64,000 nt of DNA from Styela clava (GCF_964204865.1 NC_135253.1:22666001-22730000); one strand, 5' to 3'. Shown: positions 8,710 through 20,024, counted from the first letter of the stretch. Numbers and translations are program-made. Notes: a model not told the origin generated them from the sequence alone.

Positions 8710-10258
8710 TTTTTGACCGCGGGCCGGGTATGACTCAAACTGTGTTGAAACGGGCCGGATGAATATTCTTGTCAATGCAATATCATAAATTCACAAAAGT
8801 TGGGAAATCCATTCAACAATATATCTTCTACATTTCTGAAGACTTGATTCAAATTCTATCTATATCGCAATCAGGAACATACTAGGAAAACAAATATGAA
8901 AGATTTTAATATCTAAACAACTATCCTGAGTTTAGCTGGTATTAAAACGTTTCTGTCGTGAATTAGGAATATTCAAAATCCGCTTTTTCGCGCCAAAAAA
9001 TGTACGCATCATGTCTGCTAAGTACCGTTATGCAGTATTAGAAAACCGCTCATAAAAACGACTACGGACTGCTTGCTGTAGCTTAGAATTCCATGAAATT
9101 TTGACATAATTTAGATAAAATAAACATCTATTATCCGGTATTTGATTTTTTTCATTAGCGCATAAATTTCCCAACATTCGACGCTTTTAAAAATTACGCT
9201 CCAGTTATATGTAGTGCAAATTAATGATATTGTCTATGGACACCAATAACTTTTATATGTACGTGTGAATTTCTTTCCTAATTTGATACTTACCAATTTT
9301 TATGAAGTTTGCACAATCAGAACATCGTTAAATAGTACTCACAATGAACCTCTGTCAAACTATCATGCACAAAAACTCCAGCGATTATTTGTGACGATCT
9401 TTCGGCGGTGTCAATGACCGTTGCCAGAATAAAATCCAGAAATAGTCTCAATATTCCATAGATGTGACGCACATCGAAATATTAGTGAATGATATGTGTT
9501 CTTTTTTCTTATTTATTACAATTCTTATCAAAAAGTAATACAATCCTTATGGAAAAAATTGGCCTGTCGGGTGGTACTAAAGTTCCGATATTTCCGTTAT
9601 TACTTGACCGTTTTTTATAAACTTGGTATTGTTTTCTATTTTCACTCAGATCTATCCACTGACGCAGTTTTTATTTATATCGGAGTTAGTGTGACTTGTG
9701 AAATTGGAGCAGTACGCGAGGGATTACAGTACTGTTAGCGCAAAATGCACATTCGATGTTTATTTTAGCACAAGAAACGTAAACAGTTTCGTCGAAAGCA
9801 CGCGCTACAAGTGTACAAGTGCATTTTTCTCAGAAACCGTTGCGTACCGGTAGAGAATTTTAGCCTATTATGTCACAGCTATTCCTAGACTAATTTTTCC
9901 TTACTACTATTAAAACTACAACTCCTAAGGACGCAAATAATGATTGACTTATTTGATTCATACTTAAATTTCCGAAAGACAACCAAAAACTAACGAATAG
10001 CATTTAAAGTCGCAAAAACGAAATATTGTTTACAACCACGACTGAAAATCTATCAGGGTGAAAAAAGTGTCTGAGCGGAAGCGAAAAGACCTATTAATAC
10101 GTAACGTTTTTGCATCTTGCTGATTGGCCAATGTTACGAATTGAACAAGAAAGACGATGCACGGGAAAATCTCCCTTGGAAAAATATTTAGCAATTTTTG
10201 CGTGTTATTGCGGGCCAGATAAAAGGACGCCGCGGGCCGGATCCGGCCCGCGGGCCGT

Positions 10259-10274
10259 AGTTTGGTGACCCCTG
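10259..10274. repeat. hAT right terminal inverted repeat
   Basis: Matches the left terminus for 16 bases; followed directly by the second CACTATAC. Confidence 0.95.
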
Positions 10275-10282
10275 CACTATAC
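10275..10282. repeat. 8-bp target site duplication, right
   Basis: CACTATAC. Removing one copy together with the element restores a 72-nt tRNA-His reading from 8631 to 10291. Confidence 0.95.
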
Positions 10283-10295
10283 GATCACAGCGTTT

Positions 10296-10367
10296 TAGCA
10301 GAGGATGGTTTCGATCCATCGACCTCTGGGTTGTGAGCCCAGCACGCTTCCGCTGCGCCACTCTGCT
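10296..10367 (-). tRNA. initiator-type tRNA with CAC anticodon
   Basis: Consensus initiator body with the anticodon at 10333-10335 changed from CAT to CAC, which would read GUG, another near-cognate start codon. Its downstream His partner is the one broken by the hAT element, so only this gene remains intact in the dimer. Confidence 0.75.
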
Positions 10368-10839
10368 ACTCACACAATGCAAATTCCGCTTCTAATAATC
10401 AGTCAAACTCTGGGTTATGAGCCCAGCACGCTTCCGCTGCGCCAGTCTGCTACTCGCAGAATGCAACTTCCTCTTTTAATAATAAATAAACAAGATTTTA
10501 TTACAGAACTTCAATTTTCAACCTTTGCTTTCATAGGTGTTTTGAAAATGACTTCGAAATTTAATTTCGTCTTTCAAAGTTTAAACTAAAAAGTCGGGTA
10601 ATTCAAAGGAAAGCTCCGATGCTGTGAGCAGAATTCGAACTTGGAATTTAACGGCCATAACATGAGGTACTAATCACTATACGATCAAAGCATCTTGACG
10701 CAGACGATGATTTCAATTCATCAAACTCTGGGTCATGGGCCCAGAACGTTTCCGCTTCGCCACTCTGCTACTCGGAATACGGAGTTGTCCTTCAAAACGT
10801 GGAGTTTCAAAAAAACAGCATTTAAAAGGTAATTTCCGA

Positions 10840-10987
10840 TGCTGTGACCAGGATTCGAACCTGCTTTATCACGGCCACAACGTGAGGTACCAACCACTAT
10901 ACGATCACAGCGTTCTAACAAGGGATGGTTTCGATTCATCGACCTCTGGGTTATGAGACCAGCACGATTCGGCTGCGCCACTCTGCT
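10840..10987 (-). pseudogene. damaged class B iMet-His dimer
   Basis: His (10840-10911) has a changed variable loop and C49 to G in the T-stem. iMet (10916-10987) is class B. Confidence 0.7.
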
Positions 10988-11391
10988 ACTCGCAGAATGC
11001 AACTTCCTTTTCTAATAATAAATAAACAAGATTTTAATTCAGAACTTCAGTTTTTCACTTATGTTTTCATATGTATTTTTAAAATGACTGAAATATTGTC
11101 TGACAAATTCGTTCTACAAAATTTAAACTGAAAAGTCGGGTAATTCAAAGGAAAGCTCCGATGCTGTGAGCAGAATTCGAACTTGGGTTATAACGGCCAT
11201 AACATGAGGTACTAACCACTATACGATCAAAGCATTTTGACGCAGATGATGATTTCAATTCATCAAACTCTGGGTCATGGGCCCAGAACGTTTCCGCTTC
11301 GCCACTCTGCTACTCGGAAGACGGATCTGTCCTTCAAAACGTGGAGTTTCAAAAAAACAGCAATGAAAATCAAATTACCGATGCTGTGACC

Positions 11392-11463
11392 AGGATTCGA
11401 ACCTGGGTTATCTTGGCCACAACGTGAGGTACTAACCACTATACGATCAAAGCATTTTGACGC
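11392..11463 (-). pseudogene. chimeric His pseudogene
   Basis: 3' half and T-arm are consensus, but the anticodon stem 3' strand is CAAGA (two mismatches) and the acceptor 5' strand is the decayed GCTTTGA type. It is joined to a psi-iMet instead of a normal iMet, a likely conversion or crossover product. Confidence 0.7.
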
Positions 11464-11601
11464 ATATGATGATTTCAATTCATTAAACTCTGGGTTATGA
11501 GCCCAGTACGCTTCCGCTTCGCCACTCTGCTACTCGGAAGACGGATCTGTCCTTCAAAACGTGGAGTTTCAAAAAAACAGCAATGAAAATTAAATTACCG
11601 A

Positions 11602-11749
11602 TGCTGTGACCAGGATTCGAACCTGGGTTATCACGGCCACAACGTGAGGTGCTAACCACTATACGATCGCAGCGTTTTAGCAGAGGATGGTTTCGATCAA
11701 TCGACCTCCGGGTTATGAGCCCAGCACGCTTCCGCTGCGCCAGTCTGCT
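11602..11749 (-). pseudogene. damaged iMet-His dimer
   Basis: His (11602-11673) has T5 to C with a mismatch at 68. iMet (11678-11749) has G7 to C and a broken T-stem. Confidence 0.65.
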
Positions 11750-12137
11750 ACTCGCAGAATGCAACTTCCTCTTTTAATAATAAATAAACAAGATTTTATT
11801 ACAGAACTTCAATTTTCAACCTTAGCTTTCATAGGTGTTTTGAAAATGACTTCGAAATTTAATTTTGTCTTTCAAAGTTTAAACTAAAAAGTCGGGTAAT
11901 TCAAAGGAAAGCTCCGATGCTGTGAGCAAAATTCGAACTTGGAATTTAACGGCCATAACATGAGGTACTAACCACTATACGATCAAAGCATTTTGACGCA
12001 GATGATGATTTCAATTCATCAAGCTCTGGGTCATGGGTCCAGAACGTTTCCGCTTCGCCACTCTGCTACTGGGAAGACGGATCTGTCTTTCAAAACGTGG
12101 AGTTTCAAAAAAACAGCAATGAAAATCAAATTACCGA

Positions 12138-12285
12138 TGCTGTGACCAGGATTCGAACCTGGGTTATCTTGGCCACAACGTAAGGTACTAACCACTATAC
12201 GATCACAGCGTCTTAGCAGAGGATGGTTTCGATCCATCGACCTCTGGGTTATGAGCCCAGCACGCTTCCGCCGCGCCCCTATGCT
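12138..12285 (-). pseudogene. damaged iMet-His dimer
   Basis: His (12138-12209) has the CAAGA anticodon-stem lesion. iMet (12214-12285) has several changes in the acceptor and D-arm. Confidence 0.7.
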
Positions 12286-12673
12286 GCTTGCATAATGCAA
12301 CTTCCTCTTCTAAAAATAAATAAACAAGATTTTATTACAGAACTTAAGTTTTTCATCTTTGTTTTCATAGGTGTTTTGAAAATGACTTCGAAATTTAAAT
12401 TCGTCCTTCAAAGTTTAAACTAAAAAGTCGGGTAATTCAAAGGACAGCGCCGATGCTGTGAGCAGAATTCGTACTTGGGGTATAACGGCCATAACATGAA
12501 GTACTAACCACTATACGATCAAAGCATTTTGACGCATATGATGATTTCAATTCATTAAACTCTGGGTTATGAGCCCAGTACGCTTCCGCTTCGCCACTCT
12601 GCTACTCGGAAGACGGATCTGTCATTCAAAACGTGGAGTTTCAAAAAAACAGCAATGAAAATCAAATTACCGA

Positions 12674-12821
12674 TGCTGTGACCAGGATTCGAACCTGGGT
12701 TATCACGGCCACAACGTGAGGTGCTAACCATTATACGATCGCAGCGTTTTAGCAGAGGATGGTTTCGATCAATCGACCTCTGGGTTATGAGCCCAGCACG
12801 CTTCCGCTGCGCCAGTATGCT
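12674..12821 (-). pseudogene. damaged iMet-His dimer
   Basis: His (12674-12745) has T5 to C and a D-loop G to A. iMet (12750-12821) has acceptor changes (AGCATAC) and a T-stem change. Confidence 0.65.
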
Positions 12822-13210
12822 ACTCGCAGAATGCAACTTCCTCTTTTAATAATAAATAAACAAGATTTTATTACAGAACTTCAATTTTCAACCTTTGCTT
12901 TCATAGGTGTTTTGAAAATGACTTCGAAATTTAATTTCGTCTTTCAAAGTTTAAACTAAAAAGTCGGGTAATTCAAAGGAAAGCTCCGATGCTGTGAGCA
13001 AAATTCGAACTTGGAATTTAACGGCCATAACATGAGGTACTAACCACTATACGATCAAAGCATCTTGACGCAGACGATGATTCCAATTCATCAAACTCTG
13101 GGTCATGGGCCCAGAACGTTTCCGCTTCGCCAATCTGCTACTCGGAAGACGGATCTGTCCTTCAAAACGTGGAATTTAAAAAAAAACAGCAATGAAAATT
13201 AAATGGCCGA

Positions 13211-13358
13211 AGCTGTGACCAGGATTCGAACCTGGGTTATCACGGCCACAACGTGAGGTACTAACCACTATACGATCACAGAGTCTTAGCAGAGGATGGT
13301 TTCGATCCATCGACCTCTGGGTTATGAGCCCAGCACGCTTCCGCTGCGCTATTCTGGT
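13211..13358 (-). pseudogene. damaged iMet-His dimer
   Basis: His (13211-13282) has G1 to T and discriminator T. iMet (13287-13358) has a rearranged 5' acceptor. Confidence 0.65.
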
Positions 13359-13745
13359 GCTTGCATAATGCAACTTCCTCTTCTAATAATAAATAAACAA
13401 GATTTTATTACAGAACTTCAGTTTTTCATCTTTGTTTTCATAGGTGTTTTGAAAATGACTTCGAAATTTAAATTCGTCCTTCAAAGTTTAAACTAAAAAG
13501 TCGGGTAATTCAAAGGAGAGCTCCGATGCTGTGAGCAAAATTCGTACTCGGGTTATAACGGCCATAACATGAGGTACAAACCACTATACGATCAAAGCAT
13601 CTTGGCGCAGATGATGATTTCATTTCATCAAACTCTGGGTCATGGGCCCAGAACGTTTCCGCTTCGCCCCTCTGCTACTCGGAATACGGAGTTGTCCTTC
13701 AAAACGTGGAGTTTCAAAAAATAGCATTTAAAAGGTATTTTCCGA

Positions 13746-13805
13746 TGCTGTGACCAGGATTCGAACCTGGGTTATCACGGCCACAACGTGAGGTACGATC
13801 ATAGC
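13746..13805 (-). pseudogene. tRNA-His with 12-nt D-arm deletion
   Basis: A 60-nt His gene lacking most of the D-arm. The missing 12 nt lie between two TAC triplets on the plus strand, consistent with slippage. The A-box is removed. Confidence 0.85.
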
Positions 13806-13809
13806 GTTT

Positions 13810-13881
13810 TAGCAGAGGATGGTTTCGATCCATCGACCTCTGGGTTATGAGCCCAGCACGCTTCCGCTGCGTCACTATGCT
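13810..13881 (-). pseudogene. damaged iMet
   Basis: Acceptor G5 to T and D-stem G10-region change; CAT anticodon retained. Confidence 0.6.
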
Positions 13882-14419
13882 ACTCAGACAATGCAAATTC
13901 CGCCTCTAATAATCAATCAAACTCTGGGTTATGAGCCCAGCACGCTTCCGCTGCGCCACTCTGCTACTCGCAGAATGCAACTTCCTCTTTTAATAATGAA
14001 TAAACAAGATTTTATTACAGAACTTAAGTTTTTCATCTTTGTTTTCATAGGTGTTTTGAAAATGACTTCGAAATTTAAATTCGTCCTTCAAAGTTTAAAT
14101 TAAAAAGTCGGGTAATTCTGTCAGACTGAAATATTATCTGACAAATTCGTCCTACAAAATTTAAACTGAAAAGTCGGGTAATTCAAAGGAAAGCTCTGAT
14201 GCTGTAAGCAGAATTCGAACTTGGGTTATAACGGCCATAACATGAGGTACTAACCACTATACGATAAAAGCATCTTGACGTAGACGATGATTTCAATTCA
14301 TCAAACTCTGGGTCATGGGCCCAGAACGTTTCCGCTTCGCCACTCTGCTACTCGGAATACGGAGTTGTCCTTCAAAACGTGGAGTTTTAAAAAAAACTCA
14401 ATGAAAATTAAATTACCGA

Positions 14420-14567
14420 TGCGGTGACCAGGATTCGAACCTGGGTTATCACGGCCACAACGTGAGATACTAACCACTATACGATCACAGCGTTTTAGCA
14501 GAGGATGGTTTCGATCCATCGACCCCTGGGTTATGAGCCCAGTACGCTTCCGCTGCGCCATTCTGCT
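14420..14567 (-). pseudogene. damaged iMet-His dimer
   Basis: His (14420-14491) has a 3-70 mismatch and C25 to T. iMet (14496-14567) has G7 to A plus G26 and A44 changes. Confidence 0.6.
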
Positions 14568-15022
14568 GCTTGCATAACGCAACTTCCTCTTCTAATAATA
14601 AATAAACAAGATTTTATTAGAGAACTTAAGTTTTTCATCTTTGTTTTCATAGATGTTTTGAAAATGACTTCGAAATTTAAATTCGTCCTTCAAAGTTTAA
14701 ACTAAAAAGTCGGGTAATACTGTCAGACTGAAATATTATCTGACAAATTCGTCCTACAAAAGTTAAACTGAAAAGTCGGGTAATTCAAAGGAAAGCTCCG
14801 ATGCTGTGAGCAGAATTCGAACTTGGGTTATAACGACCATAACATGAGATACTAACCACTATACGATAAAAGCATCTTGACGCAGTCGATGATTTCAATT
14901 CATCTAACTCTGGGTCATGGGCCCAGAACGTTTCCGCTTCGCCACTCTGATACTCGGAATACGGAGTTGTCCTTCAAAACGTGGAGTTTCAAAAAAAAAC
15001 GCAATGAAAATTAAATTACCGA

Positions 15023-15094
15023 TGCTGTGACTAGGATTCGAACCTGGGTTATCACGGCCACAACGTGAGGTACTAACCACTATACGATCACAGC
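15023..15094 (-). tRNA. tRNA-His-GTG: tRNA-His(GTG), T-stem variant
   Basis: G64 to A gives one T-stem mismatch (50-64); otherwise consensus. Confidence 0.6.
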
Positions 15095-15098
15095 GTTT

Positions 15099-15170
15099 TA
15101 GCAGAGGATGGTTTCGATCCATCGACATCTGGGTTATGAGACCAGCACGCTTCCGCTGCGCCACTCTGCT
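15099..15170 (-). tRNA. tRNA-iMet-CAT: tRNA-iMet(CAT), T31 variant
   Basis: G31 to T removes one of the three diagnostic G-C pairs, and G45 is T. The rest is consensus. Confidence 0.55.
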
Positions 15171-15325
15171 ACTTACACAATGCAAATTCCGCTTCTAATA
15201 ATCAATCAAACTCTGGGTTATGAGCCCAGCACGTTTCCGCTTCGCCACTCTGCTAATCGGAATATGGCGTTGTCCTCCAAAACGTGGAGTTTCAAAAAAA
15301 AACGCAATGAAAATTAAATTACCGA

Positions 15326-15397
15326 TGCTGTGACCAGGATTCGAACCTGAGTTACCACGGCTACAACGTGAGGTACTAACCACTATACGATCACAGC
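15326..15397 (-). tRNA. tRNA-His-GTG: tRNA-His(GTG), loop-37 variant
   Basis: G37 to A next to the anticodon, A43 to G and C49 to T (both G-U compatible). All helices remain pairable. Confidence 0.7.
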
Positions 15398-15401
15398 GTC
15401 T

Positions 15402-15473
15402 TAGCAGAGGATGGTTTCGATCCATCGACCTCTGGGTTATGAGCCCAGCACGCTTCCGCTGCGCCACTCTGCT
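15402..15473 (-). tRNA. tRNA-iMet-CAT: tRNA-iMet(CAT)
   Basis: Consensus initiator; AGAC linker to the His at 15326. Confidence 0.92.
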
Positions 15474-15860
15474 GCTTGCATAACGCAACTTCCTCTTCTA
15501 ATAATAAATAAACAAGATTTTATTAGAGAACTTAAGTTTTTCATCTTTGTTTTCATAGGTGTTTTGAAAATGACTTCGAAATTTAAATTCGTCCTTCAAA
15601 GTTTAAACTAAAAAGTCGGGCAATTCAAAGGAAAGCTCCGATGCTGTGAGCAGAATTAGTACTTGGGGTATAACGGCCATAACATGAGGTACTAACCACT
15701 ATACGATCAAATCATCTTGGCGCAGATGATGATTTCAATTCATCAAACTCTGGGTCATGGGCCCATAACGTTTCCGCTTCGCCACTCTGCTACTCGGAAT
15801 ACGGAGTTGTCCTTCAAAACGTGGAGTTTCAAAAAATAGCATTTAAAAGGTAATTTCCGA

Positions 15861-15932
15861 TGCTGTGACCAGGATTCGAACCTGGGTTATCACGGCCACA
15901 ACGTGAGGTACTAACCACTATACGATCACAGC
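15861..15932 (-). tRNA. tRNA-His-GTG: tRNA-His(GTG)
   Basis: Consensus. The trailer is a hybrid with the class B type (TCGGAAATTACC). Confidence 0.92.
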
Positions 15933-15936
15933 GTCT

Positions 15937-16008
15937 TAGCAGAGGATGGTTTCGATCCATCGACCTCTGGGTTATGAGCCCAGCACGCTTCCGCTGCGCC
16001 ACTCTGCT
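15937..16008 (-). tRNA. tRNA-iMet-CAT: tRNA-iMet(CAT)
   Basis: Consensus initiator. Confidence 0.92.
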
Positions 16009-16395
16009 GCTTGCATAATGCAACTTCGTCTTCTAATAATAAATAAACAAGATTTTATTAGAGAACTTAAGTTTTTCATCTTTGTTTTCATAGGTGTTTT
16101 GAAAATGACTTCGAAGTTTAAATTCGTCCTTCAAAGTTTAAACTAAAAAGTCGGGCAATTCAAAGGAAAGCTCCGATGCTGTGAGCAGAATTAGTACTTG
16201 GGGTATAACGGCCATAACATGAGGTACTAACCACTATACGATCAAATCATCTTGGCGCAGATGATGATTTCAATTCATCAAACTCTGGGTCATGGGCCCA
16301 TAACGTTTCCGCTTCGCCACTCTGCTACTCGGAATACGGAGTTGTCCTTCAAAACGTGGAGTTTCAAAAAATAGCATTTAAAAGGTAATTTCCGA

Positions 16396-16467
16396 TGCTG
16401 TGACCAGGATTCGAACCTGGGTTATCACGGCCACAACGTGAGGTACTAACCACTATACGATCACAGC
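16396..16467 (-). tRNA. tRNA-His-GTG: tRNA-His(GTG)
   Basis: Consensus; 535-bp tandem sister of 15861. Confidence 0.92.
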
Positions 16468-16471
16468 GTCT

Positions 16472-16543
16472 TAGCAGAGGATGGTTTCGATCCATCGACC
16501 TCTGGGTTATGAGCCCAGCACGCTTCCGCTGCGCCACTCTGCT
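16472..16543 (-). tRNA. tRNA-iMet-CAT: tRNA-iMet(CAT)
   Basis: Consensus initiator; one extra A lies in the leader just upstream. Confidence 0.92.
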
Positions 16544-16998
16544 GCTTGCATAAATGCAACTTCGTCTTCTAATAATAAATAAACAAGATTTTATTAGAGA
16601 ACTTAAGTTTTTCATCTTTGTTTCATAGATGTTTTGAAAATGACTTCGAAATTTAAATTCGTCCTTCAAAGTTTAAACTAAAAAGTCGGGTAATACTGTC
16701 AGACTGAAATATTATCTGACAAATTCGTCCTACAAAAGTTAAACTGAAAAGTCGGGTAATTCAAAGGAAAGCTCCGATGCTGTGAGCAGAATTCGAACTT
16801 GGGTTATAACGGCCATAACATGAGATACTAACCACTATACGATAAAAGCATCTTGACGCAGTCGATGATTTCAATTCATCTAACTCTGGGTCATGGGCCC
16901 AGAACGTTTCCGCTTCGCCACTCTGATACTCGGAATACGGAGTTGTCCTTCAAAACGTGGAGTTTCAAAAAAAAACGCAATGAAAATTAAATTACCGA

Positions 16999-17070
16999 TG
17001 CTGTGACTAGGATTCGAACCTGGGTTATCACGGCCACAACGTGAGGTACTAACCACTATACGATCACAGC
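16999..17070 (-). tRNA. tRNA-His-GTG: tRNA-His(GTG), T-stem variant
   Basis: Same G64 to A as 15023. Confidence 0.6.
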
Positions 17071-17074
17071 GTTT

Positions 17075-17146
17075 TAGCAGAGGATGGTTTCGATCCATCG
17101 ACATCTGGGTTATGAGACCAGCACGCTTCCGCTGCGGCACTCTGCT
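17075..17146 (-). pseudogene. iMet with T31 and G10 changes
   Basis: T31-C39 mismatch plus G10 to C in the D-stem. Confidence 0.5.
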
Positions 17147-17301
17147 ACTTACACAATGCAAATTTCGCTTCTAATAATCAATCAAACTCTGGGTTATGAG
17201 CCCAGCACGTTTCCGCTTCGCCACTCTGCTAATCGGAATATGGAGTTGTCCTCCAAAACGTGGAGTTTCAAAAAAAAACGCAATGAAAATTAAATTACCG
17301 A

Positions 17302-17373
17302 TGCTGTGACCAGGATTCGAACCTGAGTTACCACGGCTACAACGTGAGGTACTAACCACTATACGATCACAGC
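17302..17373 (-). tRNA. tRNA-His-GTG: tRNA-His(GTG), loop-37 variant
   Basis: Identical variant set to 15326. Confidence 0.7.
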
Positions 17374-17377
17374 GTCT

Positions 17378-17449
17378 TAGCAGAGGATGGTTTCGATCCA
17401 TCGACCTCTGGGTTATGAGCCCAGCACGCTTCCGCTGCGCCACTCTGCT
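17378..17449 (-). tRNA. tRNA-iMet-CAT: tRNA-iMet(CAT)
   Basis: Consensus initiator. Confidence 0.92.
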
Positions 17450-17836
17450 GCTTGCATAACGCAACTTCCGCTTCTAATATTAAATAAACAAGATTTTATT
17501 AGAGAACTTAAGTTTTTCATCTTTGTTTTCATAGGTGTTTTGAAAATGACTTCGAAATTTAAATTCGTCCTTCAAAGTTTAAACTAAAAAGTCGGGCAAT
17601 TCAAAGGAAAGCTCCGATGCTGTGAGCAGAATTAGTACTTGGGGTATAACGGCCATAACATGAGGTACTAACCACTATACGATCAAATCATCTTGGCGCA
17701 GATGATGATTTCAATTCATCAAACTCTGGGTCATGGGCCCATAACGTTTCCGCTTCGCCACTCTGCTACTCGGAATACGGAGTTGTCATTCAAAACGTGG
17801 AGTTTCAAAAAATAGCATTTAAAAGGTAATTTCCGA

Positions 17837-17908
17837 TGCTGTGACCAGGATTCGAACCTGGGTTATCACGGCCACAACGTGAGGTACTAACCACTATACG
17901 ATCACAGC
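17837..17908 (-). tRNA. tRNA-His-GTG: tRNA-His(GTG)
   Basis: Consensus. Confidence 0.92.
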
Positions 17909-17912
17909 GTCT

Positions 17913-17984
17913 TAGCAGAGGATGGTTTCGATCCATCGACCTCTGGGTTATGAGCCCAGCACGCTTCCGCTGCGCCACTCTGCT
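17913..17984 (-). tRNA. tRNA-iMet-CAT: tRNA-iMet(CAT)
   Basis: Consensus initiator. Confidence 0.92.
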
Positions 17985-18535
17985 GCTTGCATAATGCAAC
18001 TTCGTCTTCTAATAATAAATAAACAAGATTTTAATAAAGAACTTAAGTTTTTCATCTTTGTTTTCATAGGTGTTTTGAAAATGACTTCGAAATTTAAATT
18101 CGTCCTTCAAAGTTTAAACTAAAAAGTCGGGTAATTCAAAGGAAAGCTCCGATGCTGTGAGCAGAAATCGTACTTGGGGTATAACGACCATAACATGAGG
18201 TACTAACCACTATACGATCAAATCATCTTGGAGCAGATGATGATTTCAAATCATCAAACTCTGGGTCATGGGCCCAGAACGTTTCCGCTTCGCCACTCTG
18301 CTACTCGGAAGACGGATCTGTCCTTCAAAACGTGAACTTGGGTTATAACGGCCATAACATGAGGTACTAACCACTATACGATCAAAGCATTTTGACGCAG
18401 ATGATGATTTCAATTCATCAAATTCTTGGTCATGGGCCCAGAACGTTTCCGCTTCGCCACTCTGCTACTCGGAATACGGAGTTGTCCTTCAAAACGTGGA
18501 GTTTCAAAAAATAGCATTTAAAATGTAATTTCCGA

Positions 18536-18607
18536 TGCTGTGACCAGGATTCGAACCTGGGTTATCACGGCCACAACGTGAGGTACTAACCACTATACGA
18601 TCACAGT
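18536..18607 (-). tRNA. tRNA-His-GTG: tRNA-His(GTG), G1 changed to A
   Basis: Only the first base departs from consensus, leaving C72 unpaired. Confidence 0.6.
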
Positions 18608-18611
18608 GTCT

Positions 18612-18683
18612 TAGCAGAGGATGGTTTCGATCCATCGACCTCTGGGTTATGAGCCCAGCACGCTTCCGCTGCGCCACTCTGCT
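18612..18683 (-). tRNA. tRNA-iMet-CAT: tRNA-iMet(CAT)
   Basis: Consensus body; the upstream spacer is shortened. Confidence 0.9.
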
Positions 18684-19117
18684 GCTTGCATAATGCAACT
18701 TCCTCTTCTAATAATAAATAAACAAGTTTTTCATCTTTGTTTTCATAGGTGTTTTGAAAATGACTTCGAAATTTAAATTCGTCCTTCAAAGTTTAAACTA
18801 AAAAGTCGGGTAATTCTGTCAGACTGAAATATTATCTGACAAATTCGTCCTACAAAAGTTAAACTGAAAAGTCGGGTAATTCAAAGGAAAGCTCCGATGC
18901 TGTGAGCAGAATTCGAACTTGGGTTATAACGGCCATAACATGAGATACTAACCAGTATACGATAAAAGCATCTTGACGCAGACGATGATTTCAATTCATC
19001 AAACTCTGGGTCATGGTCCCAGAACGTTTCCGCTTCGCCACTCTGCTACTCGGAAGACGGATCTGTCCTTCAAAACGTGGAGTTCCAAAAAAACAGCAAT
19101 GAAAATAAAATTACCGA

Positions 19118-19189
19118 TGCTGTGACCAGGATTCGAACCTGGGTTATCTTGGCCACAACGTGAGGTACTAACCACTATACGATCAAAGC
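19118..19189 (-). pseudogene. damaged tRNA-His
   Basis: Acceptor GCTTTGA and anticodon-stem CAAGA, three mismatches in total. Confidence 0.7.
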
Positions 19190-19193
19190 GTCT

Positions 19194-19265
19194 TAGCAGA
19201 GGATGGTTTCGATCCATCGACCTCTGGGTTATGAGCCCAGCACGCTTCCGCTGCGCCACTCTGCT
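19194..19265 (-). tRNA. tRNA-iMet-CAT: tRNA-iMet(CAT)
   Basis: Consensus initiator, here coupled to a dead His. Confidence 0.9.
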
Positions 19266-19721
19266 GCTTGCAAAATGCAACTTCCTCTTCTAATAATAAA
19301 TAAACAAGATTTTATTAGAGAACTTAAGTTTTTCATCTTTGTTTTCATAGATGTTTTGAAAATGACTTCGAAATTTAAATTCGTCCTTCAAAGTTTAAAC
19401 TAAAAAGTCGGGTAATACTGTCAGACTGAAATATTATCTGACAAATTCGTCCTACAAAAGTTAAACTGAAAAGTCGGGTAATTCAAAGGAAAGCTCCGAT
19501 GTTGTGAGCAGAATTCGAACTTGGGTTATAACGTCCATAACATGAGATACTAACCACTATACGATAAAAGCATCTTGACGCAGTCGATGATTTCAATTCA
19601 TCTAACTCTGGGTCATGGGCCCAGAACGTTTCCGCTTCGCCACTCTGATACTCGGAATACGGAGTTGTCCTTCAAAACGTGGAGTTTCAAAAAAAAAACG
19701 CAATGAAAATTAAATTACCGA

Positions 19722-19793
19722 TGCTGTGACTAGGATTCGAACCTGGGTTATCACGGCCACAACGTGAGGTACTAACCACTATACGATCACAGC
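19722..19793 (-). tRNA. tRNA-His-GTG: tRNA-His(GTG), T-stem variant
   Basis: G64 to A, as at 15023. Confidence 0.6.
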
Positions 19794-19797
19794 GTTT

Positions 19798-19869
19798 TAG
19801 CAGAGGATGGTTTCGATCCATCGACATCTGGGTTATGAGACCAGCACGCTTCCGCTGCGCCACTCTGCT
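19798..19869 (-). tRNA. tRNA-iMet-CAT: tRNA-iMet(CAT), T31 variant
   Basis: T31-C39 mismatch and G45 to T. Confidence 0.55.
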
Positions 19870-20024
19870 ACTTACACAATGCAAATTCCGCTTCTAATAA
19901 TCAATCAAACTCTGGGTTATGAGCCCAGCACGTTTCCGCTTCGCCACTCTGCTAATCGGAATATGGAGTTGTCCTCCAAAACGTGGAGTTTCAAAAAAAA
20001 ACGCAATGAAAATTAAATTACCGA

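Larger units (their letters stand above)
8694..10274. mobile_element. non-autonomous hAT-type DNA transposon
   Basis: A 1,581-bp insertion with 16-bp perfect terminal inverted repeats (CAGGGGTCACCAAACT) and an 8-bp target duplication. Just inside the ends are GC-rich subterminal motifs (GCGGGCCGG and variants), denser at the right end. The interior is AT-rich, unlike the array, and I see no transposase motif. The longest open frame (about 80 codons at 9496-9738) looks incidental. Established knowledge: ends of the CAGGGGTC...GCGGGCC type are widespread in animal hAT-derived elements. Mobilisation would need a transposase supplied in trans. Confidence 0.9.
14640..18120 (-). repeat. 1,976-bp higher-order repeat (about 1.75 copies)
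   Basis: The dimer series beginning at 15023 recurs at 16999 with an offset of 1,976 bp, keeping the same private variants (CCTAG T-stem, loop-37 A). Within it, 535-bp units are tandemly duplicated (15861 to 16396). Confidence 0.8.

Noticed and set aside
9496-9738. 80-codon open frame inside the hAT element
   Set aside because: No transposase motif, AT-rich composition, and length expected by chance.
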